Shown here: one piece after another, positions 34,289 to 41,059 of the stretch | How positions within the stretch are numbered: the stretch's first letter is position 1 | Layout: each line of letters opens with the position of its first letter | Source of the DNA: Alphaproteobacteria bacterium | GTDB lineage: Bacteria; Pseudomonadota; Alphaproteobacteria; UBA7985; JAUIBT01 | DNA: 64,000 bases | Assembly (NCBI GenBank): GCA_030428255.1 | Contig: JAUIBT010000001.1 | Location: forward strand, 124,001-188,000 | Direction of reading: 5' to 3' | Notes under the pieces: model-generated | The model's input: only the letters and a program-made list of their open reading frames with translations | What the model was told of the DNA's origin: nothing | Databases searched by the model: none | Made by a program: the position numbers and the translations under genes

Positions 34289-35509
34289 TTAGCGCACTGA
34301 GCGCGGCAGAAGGTAGGCGTCCTTGGGCACGGGGTCCAGGTTGCTCCAGCGGTGCTGGGCCACGGCCTCGTCGATCATGTGATTGAGAAGATCCGGGAAG
34401 GTAAAGGGCGTGGCCGCGCGCTCCCACAAAAAGAAGGCAAACGAGCCCGGTATGGGATTGATTTCGTTAAAGAACAGCTCTCCGCTGGTCTGGTCGAACA
34501 GGTAGTCTAAACGCGGCACGCCCACGTTGCCGAATAGGGTGTAGACCGTCTTGGCGTGGTCGCGGATTTTGGCCTCAAGGTCTGCGGGCAGATCGGGGTT
34601 GATGTCGCGCGTCATCGACAACATACCGCCCGAACCAGTATCGCCTGGGGTCTTGACACCGCCGCCCTTTTTGCCACCGCCACCGCCAGCCAGATACTTT
34701 TCTTTGAAGTCCAGCAGCTCGCCAGATTGCTTGGGCCGCTCAATCGCTGAGGTCAGGATTTCGCCGTCCCTATTTAGAACCGACACGTTGAACTCGGCCA
34801 GATTCTGAACGGCAGGCTCGACCATCACCTGGGGGTCTTGGGCAAAGATGCTGGGCAGAACTTCCAGCAATTCCTGGTGGTCTTTGACCAACGCAACGCC
34901 AATCGATGAGCCCAATGAGCACGGCTTGACGATAGCCGGGAAGAAATTGTCAGACACCTGCGCCTTGATGCTGTCCAGCGGCAGGATGCGGCCGCGCTGG
35001 GGCTTGGTCAGCACCACATGCGGCAGCACGGGCACGCCCGCGCGCTCGGCCAGGTCTTTGGTCAGGTCTTTGCGCATGGCCAGCGCCGATCCGGTCGCGC
35101 GCAGTCCGGTATAGGGCACGCCCGCCATATCCATGCGCGACTGCACGCGGCCATCTTCGCCTTCAAGGCCATGGAAGGCCAGCACTGCGGCTTTGACCAG
35201 GATCGGGTCGCGCTGGTTCAAGCCATCGGCGTCGCGCAACAGCGCTGGGCCGTAGTTCGGCAAATTGTAGAAGTGGCAAGACTGAGCGCCCACCATCGCC
35301 AGGGGATGGGGGCGATAGGAGCCGCGCAACCCTAGGCCTGGTCCGGTAAAGAACCGCCGATCCCAAGCCAAATAGGCCGGTACGGGCTCATAGCGATCCC
35401 GGTCTATTGCGTCCATGACTTGCAGACCAGTGACCACTGATACGTCGTGTTCGGGCGATGGACCGCCAAAGCAGACGGCAATCTTCTTTTTGGGCTGAGT
35501 TTGGCTCAT
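34289..35509 (-). CDS. ddl: D-alanine--D-alanine ligase with a glycine-lysine-rich insertion
   Basis: A 406-residue ATP-grasp ligase making D-Ala-D-Ala for peptidoglycan. Visible are AVCFGGPSPEHDVSV, the ATP site PAIVKPCSLGSSIGV, the Tyr-bearing omega loop DFKEKYL and the metal ligands in FFNEINPIPG. Directly after the omega loop (about 274-296) comes an unusual GGGGGKKGGG-containing stretch. Ddl proteins are normally 300-370 residues. The EKY loop favours D-Ala rather than D-lactate as acceptor. The upstream region carries a 14-bp tandem repeat. It is convergent with hisF. Confidence 0.9.
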   Translation of the reverse strand: MSQTQPKKKIAVCFGGPSPEHDVSVVTGLQVMDAIDRDRYEPVPAYLAWDRRFFTGPGLGLRGSYRPHPLAMVGAQSCHFYNLPNYGPALLRDADGLNQRDPILVKAAVLAFHGLEGEDGRVQSRMDMAGVPYTGLRATGSALAMRKDLTKDLAERAGVPVLPHVVLTKPQRGRILPLDSIKAQVSDNFFPAIVKPCSLGSSIGVALVKDHQELLEVLPSIFAQDPQVMVEPAVQNLAEFNVSVLNRDGEILTSAIERPKQSGELLDFKEKYLAGGGGGKKGGGVKTPGDTGSGGMLSMTRDINPDLPADLEAKIRDHAKTVYTLFGNVGVPRLDYLFDQTSGELFFNEINPIPGSFAFFLWERAATPFTFPDLLNHMIDEAVAQHRWSNLDPVPKDAYLLPRSVR

Positions 35510-35520
35510 GCGGGCGCTCT

Positions 35521-35567
35521 GGCGGGTGAATTGGGGCGGGTGGATTGGGGCGGGTGAATTGGGGCGG
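35521..35567. repeat. 14-bp tandem repeat upstream of ddl
   Basis: Three adjacent copies of GGCGGGTGAATTGG (35521-35534, 35535-35548 with one change, 35549-35562) plus GGCGG. It begins 12 bases upstream of the ddl ATG, so it lies in the leader or promoter and could influence ribosome access. Confidence 0.92.
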
Positions 35568-35632
35568 ACCAAAGAGGTCGGGGTGTTGCTGGCGGTGTTA
35601 GCATGGCAGGCCAGAGCCTCCAAGACCTAAGC

Positions 35633-35654
35633 GACACGGTAAAGACACGGTATA
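35633..35654. repeat. 11-bp direct duplication
   Basis: GACACGGTAAA followed directly by GACACGGTATA, in the same ~300-bp non-coding stretch between ddl and the kinase gene. Confidence 0.75.
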
Positions 35655-35717
35655 CAGACAGCAGGCTCAGCTCGCTCATTCGCAGGCCATGCCTCTGTGA
35701 TCGCCATGCCGTCTGAT

Positions 35718-35762
35718 AAGTCGTTTCAATACAAGTCGTTTCAATACAAGGCGTTTCAATAC
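35718..35762. repeat. 15-bp tandem repeat, three copies
   Basis: AAGTCGTTTCAATAC at 35718-35732 and 35733-35747, then a copy with one change at 35748-35762. With the two repeats above it makes up much of the 300-bp gap between ddl and the sensor kinase; no gene or terminator was seen in the remainder. Confidence 0.92.
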
Positions 35763-35809
35763 AGGCCGAACCTAAGCATCACACGGCATGCAGCGATGCG
35801 GCTTTGGCA

Positions 35810-37240
35810 TCAATAGCTCCAGTCGCGCGGTAGCCGCAGTCGAAAACAGGTCCCGCTACTGTCCGTTTTGTCAAGGCTCACCTCCCCGCCCAGCAACTCA
35901 CTGAGATCGCGCACGATGGCGAGCCCCAGCCCGGTGCCGCCAGCTTTGCCGACCGAGATGAAAGGCTCGAACAGGTGATCTTGGACCCGTTGCGGTAAGC
36001 CCGGTCCATCATCGCAGAGCTGCAAGTTCAGGCTTTCTTCGCCGACTTCGACCCGCAAAGTGAGCTGGCGCGCGCCGGCTTGGGCCGCGTTGTGCCCTAG
36101 GTTGGACAGAATGCGGAACAAAGACAAGCGGTCAGACACCAAGCTGGCGTCTTGCGGACCCTCATAGCAAAAGGCTAGTCCCACACCTGCGGGCGCCGAC
36201 GGGTCAACGCCCAGGGCATTACCGACCTCCAAAGCCAGTCCAGCCAACCGCACGGGCTCGGGCTGGAGGCTCAGCGCAGCGTCGCGGGTGAAATCCAGCG
36301 TATCGGTACAGACCGAGGTGGCCTTTTCGATCGAAGCAACCAGACGCGGTGCAATCTTGGCCACCATGGGATCGCTGGAGCTGGCCAGGCTGTCCCCCAT
36401 CAGCAGCGCGGTTGACAGCACATTCTTCAGGTCGTGATTGATCTTGGTTACAGCAGTGCCCAAAGTCGCCAAGCGGCTCTTTTGGCGAAAAGCGCTCTGC
36501 ACCGTGTCACGCATCAGATCAAAGCTCTCCTGAACCACTCCGATCTCGTCGCGCCTTTGCTGTGACAAGACCTGCGAAAAGCGTTCTGGGGCTTTTGCAA
36601 AGCGCTGCATTTGCTCGGCGAGCTGGCGGATGGGGCGAACAATCAGAGTGTAGAGCGCGGCATAGACCAGCAAGCCAGTAAACAAAGAGATGAGCAAAGA
36701 CAGGCCCAAAATGTTGCTGGCATACTGGCGCAGGTGGCGCACCAGACCGCGCCCCGACTTGCGAATCGTGACCTGGACCTGTGTGTCCTGTGGAGCGGGC
36801 GCGACGACCGCGATCTCGCTGCGCAACCCTTGCCCCCAGAGCGTCAACAGTGCCGAAGGGATGTCGTGGAACCATGCACCGTCGGCCGGATGGAGAATGC
36901 GCGGCTCTTCGTCATTGAGCCCCGCCGCCAGGTCGCGCCTTTGCAAGACCATGGTCATGATACCCGGAAAATCCGCCGAGATTGACTGTGCCGCCAGGCC
37001 GCTCAGCAGCTTGTCACGCAAGATCATGTTGGGCGCTTCCATGGGTGTTTCCGTCAAGGCCAGCATGATCAGGTGCGCCTTATCGACATCACGCATCAGA
37101 TACCGCCGCTGCTCAACGGCGATGGCCTGGACCAACAACAGCGTCTCAATCGCCATGACCGAAACAAGCGTAACGGTCAAAAGCTTGGCACCCAAAGATC
37201 GTGCGTGCGGGATCAGCAGGGAAATGAAAGAGGAAGCCAC
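35810..37240 (-). CDS. Membrane sensor histidine kinase with HAMP domain (orphan)
   Basis: About 476 residues. An N-terminal membrane helix is followed by a ~130-residue periplasmic sensor, a second helix (SNILGLSLLISLFTGLLVYA), a HAMP linker and a dimerisation helix with the phospho-accepting His in KINHDLKNVLSTA. The C-terminal ATPase domain has N-box NLGHNAAQAG and G boxes DDGPGLP and GGTGLGLAI. I choose the GTG at 37240 with GAAGG upstream; a TTG 21 codons earlier is possible. No response regulator lies nearby. It follows the flavin reductase gene by about 70 bp on the same strand. Confidence 0.88.
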   Translation of the reverse strand: MASSFISLLIPHARSLGAKLLTVTLVSVMAIETLLLVQAIAVEQRRYLMRDVDKAHLIMLALTETPMEAPNMILRDKLLSGLAAQSISADFPGIMTMVLQRRDLAAGLNDEEPRILHPADGAWFHDIPSALLTLWGQGLRSEIAVVAPAPQDTQVQVTIRKSGRGLVRHLRQYASNILGLSLLISLFTGLLVYAALYTLIVRPIRQLAEQMQRFAKAPERFSQVLSQQRRDEIGVVQESFDLMRDTVQSAFRQKSRLATLGTAVTKINHDLKNVLSTALLMGDSLASSSDPMVAKIAPRLVASIEKATSVCTDTLDFTRDAALSLQPEPVRLAGLALEVGNALGVDPSAPAGVGLAFCYEGPQDASLVSDRLSLFRILSNLGHNAAQAGARQLTLRVEVGEESLNLQLCDDGPGLPQRVQDHLFEPFISVGKAGGTGLGLAIVRDLSELLGGEVSLDKTDSSGTCFRLRLPRDWSY

Positions 37241-37312
37241 ACTTAGGCCTTCGCTGGCTGATGAAAAGGACTCGATCCTGCCAGGCCTGCGAGCATGCGG
37301 CAAGCCTGGTGA

Positions 37313-38737
37313 CTAGAAGCGCAGCAAGAAGCGAACCAAGCGCTGTGTCCCTTTGGAAAACAGGCGCGGCGTGAAGTAGGCGCCCGCCACCCGCTTGTTG
37401 ATCTCTGAGAAGGTTGGATAAGGCGCGATGTGGCCCGCCATGGTCGAAAGCTTCATTTTGGTGGCAATCGCCAGCGCCCACGGTTGCAACAACTCGCCTG
37501 CCCCACGACCGACAATCGTGGCTCCAACGACCTGCCCTTTGCGAGAGACCAGCACCTTGATAAAGCCTTGGGTGGCGCGCTCGGCGACTGCGCGATCCAT
37601 CTCAGAGAACGACCAGCGCAACACCTGAACCTCTAGGCCCTGCTCCTTGGCCATGGCTTCAGTCAAGCCAACCTGGCCCAATTCTGGCGCGGTGTAGCTG
37701 ACCCAGGGCAAGGCCTTATAGTCCAGCTTGGCTGGCTGCCTAAACAGGACTTGGCGCACAAAGATCGACGCGTGGTAGCCCGCGACATGGGTGAATTGCG
37801 GGCCGCCTGCCACATCCCCCAAGGCGAACACCCGCTTGTTAGACGAGCGCAAGTTTGTGCCGACCTTGATGCCGCGTCGATCATAGTCGATACCGGCCTG
37901 CTCCAGCCCCAGCCCTGCCACGTTGGGCACGCGCCCAGTGGCCACCAGCAAGTGGCTGCCTTGAATATGCTTGGTTTGTCCGTCCTGCTCGACGGTCACC
38001 GCCAGGCCACCATCTGCAAGTGCCTCGACGGCGCTGGCTTTGGCTTCCTCGTACAGCGCCACGCCGTCGTCCTGCAGAGCCGTGCGCACCACTTCAACCG
38101 CCTCAGGATCGTCTTTGGGCATGATCGAGAACATTTCGATCAAAGTGACCTTGATGCCCAGCATGGCGTGGGCTTGGGCCATCTCGCAGCCAATCGGTCC
38201 ACCGCCCAGTACGATCAGGTGCTCAGGCTTTTGCTCAATGCCAAAGATGGTCTCGTTGGTCAGGTAGGGCACGCTCTCGATGCCAGGGATCGGCGGAACG
38301 AACGCGCTGGAACCGGTGGCGACCACAAACCGTTTGGCCTTGATCGTCGTTGCACCGGCTTGAACGCTGTCATGCGCGATGAAGCGGCCCGCGTCTTGGA
38401 TGACCTCGACGCCCAGCCCCTCGAAACGCTCCACGCTGTCGTGGGGCGCGATGGTTGCAATGACATCGCGGACATGGGCTTGCACGCCAGCGTAGTCCAC
38501 CTGAGGCTCTGGCAAGCCAACACCAAACCAGGAGGCCTTGCGCGCGGCCTTGGCGGCCTTGCCCGCCGCCAACAGCGCCTTGGAGGGCACACAGCCGTAG
38601 TTTAGGCAGTCGCCACCCATCTTGGCGCGCTCCAACAGCACCACTTTGGCCCCCAATTGTGCGGCACCGGCCGCAACCGACAGGCCAGCAGAGCCACCAC
38701 CAATGATGCAAATATCCGCAATGACGGGTTTGCTCAT
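37313..38737 (-). CDS. Flavin disulfide reductase (mercuric reductase/dihydrolipoamide dehydrogenase-like)
   Basis: A 474-residue FAD/NAD(P) oxidoreductase with FAD motif CIIGGGSAGLSVAAG, redox-active disulfide CLNYGCVPSK, NAD(P)-binding VLGGGPIGCEMAQAH and the second FAD motif FALGDVAGG. The C-terminal interface reads HIAPYPTFSEINKR rather than the HAHPTLSE of lipoamide dehydrogenase, so it is closer to MerA-like proteins, but lacks an N-terminal metal-binding domain. It overlaps the TVP38-type gene by four bases; such pairs are widespread. The true substrate is unknown. Confidence 0.85.
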   Translation of the reverse strand: MSKPVIADICIIGGGSAGLSVAAGAAQLGAKVVLLERAKMGGDCLNYGCVPSKALLAAGKAAKAARKASWFGVGLPEPQVDYAGVQAHVRDVIATIAPHDSVERFEGLGVEVIQDAGRFIAHDSVQAGATTIKAKRFVVATGSSAFVPPIPGIESVPYLTNETIFGIEQKPEHLIVLGGGPIGCEMAQAHAMLGIKVTLIEMFSIMPKDDPEAVEVVRTALQDDGVALYEEAKASAVEALADGGLAVTVEQDGQTKHIQGSHLLVATGRVPNVAGLGLEQAGIDYDRRGIKVGTNLRSSNKRVFALGDVAGGPQFTHVAGYHASIFVRQVLFRQPAKLDYKALPWVSYTAPELGQVGLTEAMAKEQGLEVQVLRWSFSEMDRAVAERATQGFIKVLVSRKGQVVGATIVGRGAGELLQPWALAIATKMKLSTMAGHIAPYPTFSEINKRVAGAYFTPRLFSKGTQRLVRFLLRF

Positions 38738-39471
38738 GATTGTAATTCCTTCACGTGATCGCCCGCCATGCGCTTAGCAACGATGGTGCCAAGCGACAAG
38801 GCCGTCAGCGCCAACATTGCGATCCACAGTCGCGGGTCGAGCAACAGGCTATCGAGCGGCGGCAAGGTATTGTTGAGCAAGAAGGAGTCGCGGATTTCAC
38901 CGCCGACCAAGAAGGTCTTGAGCAAGGTTGCCGGAATGATGCCGATCCCCGTCGCCAAAAGGTAGTTTGACAGACGAACATTCAAGATGCCGGAGACCGC
39001 GTTGACCGCAAAAAACGGTACAACGATCAGCAGGCGCAACATGAGCAGGTAGGAGAATTCGTTTTCGTGGAACCCCTTTTCCAACTTGGCCACCCAACCG
39101 CCAGAGCGCGCATGCAGCAGATCGCCGAGCGCAAAGCGTGCCACCAGATAGACCGCAGTTGCGCCGCCCATGGCACCCAAGAAAGACCAAAAGAAGCCCC
39201 ACCAAGCGCCGAACAGCAGCCCCGCGAGCAAGGTTAAACCAGAGGCCACGGGCAATGACAAAGCAACCATCGCCGCATAGAGGATCGCGAAGACCAGGCC
39301 GGTCAGCAAGGGCCTCGCCTCGATCCACACGAAGACTTTGTCTTTGTTCGCAACGAGCCCTTCAGGGGAGACATAACTGGAAAGATCGAAGGTGAGGCTC
39401 AAGGCAACAGCCAAGATTATGACGGCAACAGGTGCCAAGCGTAACGCCCAAGATTTTTGAGTACGGGACAC
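38734..39471 (-). CDS. TVP38/TMEM64-family (DedA-related) membrane protein
   Basis: About 245 residues with five or six hydrophobic segments and the SNARE-associated/VTT core: ALSLPVASGLTLLAGLLFGA, then FFWSFLGAMGGATAVYLVAR and FFAVNAVSGI. I start at a GTG (39471) because AAGGA lies nine bases upstream; a 43-residue in-frame extension is not family-like. First gene of a three-gene operon with the flavin reductase and the kinase. VTT proteins are linked to lipid scrambling or ion-coupled transport; the role here is unknown. Confidence 0.85.
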   Translation of the reverse strand: MSRTQKSWALRLAPVAVIILAVALSLTFDLSSYVSPEGLVANKDKVFVWIEARPLLTGLVFAILYAAMVALSLPVASGLTLLAGLLFGAWWGFFWSFLGAMGGATAVYLVARFALGDLLHARSGGWVAKLEKGFHENEFSYLLMLRLLIVVPFFAVNAVSGILNVRLSNYLLATGIGIIPATLLKTFLVGGEIRDSFLLNNTLPPLDSLLLDPRLWIAMLALTALSLGTIVAKRMAGDHVKELQS

Positions 39472-39771
39472 GCGCAATTCCTTTCTATACCGTCCGAATG
39501 CTGCGGGTCGCTCCCACGGCAGTCCAGCGGTGTCGGAGTATGCAATCCAAGGCGTTTCGCCCAAAGCACGGCGATGTTTGGATTGCGCTATGTCATTCAT
39601 CTACGCCGAACATCGACCACAGAAAACAAACTTCCTGTGACACCTGCGTGAAGGGCTTGGTAACATTTGTTTACAAGGCGCGAGGAGCCGCCAGGGAGCG
39701 CGGTGTGCCGAGAATTCAAAGCATCTGTTCCCACCACTTCTATTCAAGTGCGGATTCAACCGCTAGGCAGA

Positions 39772-39800
39772 TTGACAGGCCCGCCAGCATTGCCTATACG
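39772..39800 (+). promoter_or_regulatory. Sigma-70-type promoter of rpmH
   Basis: TTGACA at 39772-39777, a 17-base spacer, then TATACG at 39795-39800. The -35 is consensus and the -10 matches four of six. A transcript from about 39807 would have a ~110-nt leader before rpmH. Confidence 0.65.
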
Positions 39801-39881
39801 GTGCGCCCTAATTCAAAGAATGTCAGACAGGCCTGCCTCGCTCGCAGTTCAGCTCGCAAGAGCCACTGCAAGGCAACTCAT

Positions 39882-39909
39882 CGCCTCGTCAGGGACGCCT
39901 CGTCAGGAG
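39882..39909. repeat. 14-bp tandem duplication containing the rpmH Shine-Dalgarno
   Basis: CGCCTCGTCAGGGA (39882-39895) followed by CGCCTCGTCAGGAG (39896-39909). The second copy supplies AGGAG eight bases before the rpmH ATG; the first has AGGGA at the same place, so the ribosome-binding segment is doubled. Confidence 0.9.
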
Positions 39910-39916
39910 ATACGCA

Positions 39917-40051
39917 ATGAAACGCACTTATCAGCCTTCGCGCCTCGTTCGCAAGCGCCGCCACGGTTTTCGCTCACGCATGGCCACTAAGAACGGCCGC
40001 CGTGTACTGGCAAACCGCCGCTCAAAGGGCCGCGCGAAACTGAGCGCCTAA
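39917..40051 (+). CDS. rpmH: Ribosomal protein bL34
   Basis: A 44-residue, extremely basic ribosomal protein starting [18 protein letters not shown] and ending [10 protein letters not shown], a full-length bL34. It precedes rnpA as in most bacteria. An attenuator-like hairpin lies 100 bases past the stop. Confidence 0.98.
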   Translation: MKRTYQPSRLVRKRRHGFRSRMATKNGRRVLANRRSKGRAKLSA

Positions 40052-40150
40052 TCCAAAGCGCGCGCTGGCTTCGGGCAGCGCAGACGGTTTTGGAGTCGGT
40101 CGATCCGGTACAAAAATCGCAAGTTCGCGACAGATCGCGTTGACAGAGAC

Positions 40151-40177
40151 CCGCTGTACCCCAGGTGCAGCGGTTTT
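40151..40177 (+). terminator. Hairpin with T run between rpmH and rnpA
   Basis: CCGCTGTACC, loop CCA, GGTGCAGCGG, then TTTTCGTGTTT. The ten-pair stem has one G-T pair. It would stop or thin out transcription after rpmH, giving more L34 than RNase P protein. Confidence 0.75.
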
Positions 40178-40255
40178 CGTGTTTGGGCTGTAAGAGGTAA
40201 GCACCCGATAGTCCGCAGTTGGTGACCAGAGCACAGCGAAAAGGGACGCCTAACC

Positions 40256-40639
40256 ATGCCCCAAATTCCGCGCTTGAAAAAGCGTCGCCAGTTTTTGGCG
40301 GCCGCTGCCAGCAAGCAAAAGCATGTTGCAAAAGGCATGATCGTACAGGCGCGCCGCCGTCAAGCGGACGAGCCATCAGCGCCCGCTTTGGCTGGGCGAA
40401 TCGCGCTTGGCTTCACCGCGAGCAAGAAGGTCGGCAATGCAGTCGCGCGCAACCGAGCCAAGCGCCGCCTGCGCGCGGTTGCACACGAGGTCTTGGCAGG
40501 CATGCCCCAAAGCGCAGTTGATCTTGTTCTTATTGCCCGCCAGGAGACCTTGGTTCGCGACTACGCCAAGCTGAAACAGGATTTTGAGCGCGCTGCCAAA
40601 CGCTTGCTCGGCCCGGAAACCACCCCGCCTGCCAATTAG
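40256..40639 (+). CDS. rnpA: Ribonuclease P protein component
   Basis: A 127-residue basic protein assisting the RNase P RNA in tRNA 5' maturation. It starts with PRLKKRRQF and carries the RNA-binding signature ARNRAKRRLRAVA, plus GFTASKKVGNAV. AAGGGA lies about 9 bases upstream of the ATG. It follows rpmH after a 204-bp gap containing a terminator hairpin. Confidence 0.96.
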   Translation: MPQIPRLKKRRQFLAAAASKQKHVAKGMIVQARRRQADEPSAPALAGRIALGFTASKKVGNAVARNRAKRRLRAVAHEVLAGMPQSAVDLVLIARQETLVRDYAKLKQDFERAAKRLLGPETTPPAN

Positions 40640-40781
40640 CCGCGCAAGCAAGGCCGCTTGACGCAAACAAAGCGCGACGCCTGGCGCCTTGCAGCGCCAG
40701 CCTTAAGAGCTTATCTAGCGCCACAAGGCTAGAAAACGCCTGCTCCAGCAGCTTGTCTTGTACTTCAAAGGAAAACCCGCC

Positions 40782-41048
40782 ATGTCGCGGCTGTTGTCGC
40801 CCCTTGCAAAAGCGCTCCGCGCTGGGCTCAACGCCTTGCTAATCCTGCTGGTTCGGCTATACCGCTGGTTCATTTCTCCTTTGATCCCTCCGCGCTGTCG
40901 TTATCAGCCGACCTGTTCGGCTTACGCCATCCAGGCACTTCAGTCGCACGGACCGATCAAGGGCTCCTGGCTTACGCTGCGCCGTATTGCCCGGTGTCAT
41001 CCCTTCGGTGGCTCAGGTTATGACCCTGTGCCTCCTAAACACGAGTAG
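40782..41048 (+). CDS. yidD: Membrane protein insertion efficiency factor YidD
   Basis: An 88-residue member of the YidD family, which assists YidC-dependent insertion. Family motifs are [20 protein letters not shown] and the end [13 protein letters not shown]. The ATG at 40782 has AAAGGA nine bases upstream, so I reject an in-frame start eight codons earlier. It precedes yidC by 11 bp. Confidence 0.95.
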   Translation: MSRLLSPLAKALRAGLNALLILLVRLYRWFISPLIPPRCRYQPTCSAYAIQALQSHGPIKGSWLTLRRIARCHPFGGSGYDPVPPKHE

Positions 41049-41059
41049 CTTTGCGTACT

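Larger units (their letters stand above)
39472..39916. other. 445-bp divergent intergenic region
   Basis: Separates the TVP38-type gene from rpmH. The rpmH-side half holds a good sigma-70-type promoter and a duplicated Shine-Dalgarno segment. In the rest I see no gene, RNA or repeat that I can name; open frames across it have no family similarity. Confidence 0.6.

Noticed and set aside
35718-35762. CRISPR-like repeat array
   Set aside because: The three 15-bp units are directly adjacent with no spacers, and no cas genes are present.
39432-39920. Overlapping open frames in the region upstream of rpmH
   Set aside because: They cross a good promoter and the Shine-Dalgarno repeat; translations look random and have no start support.
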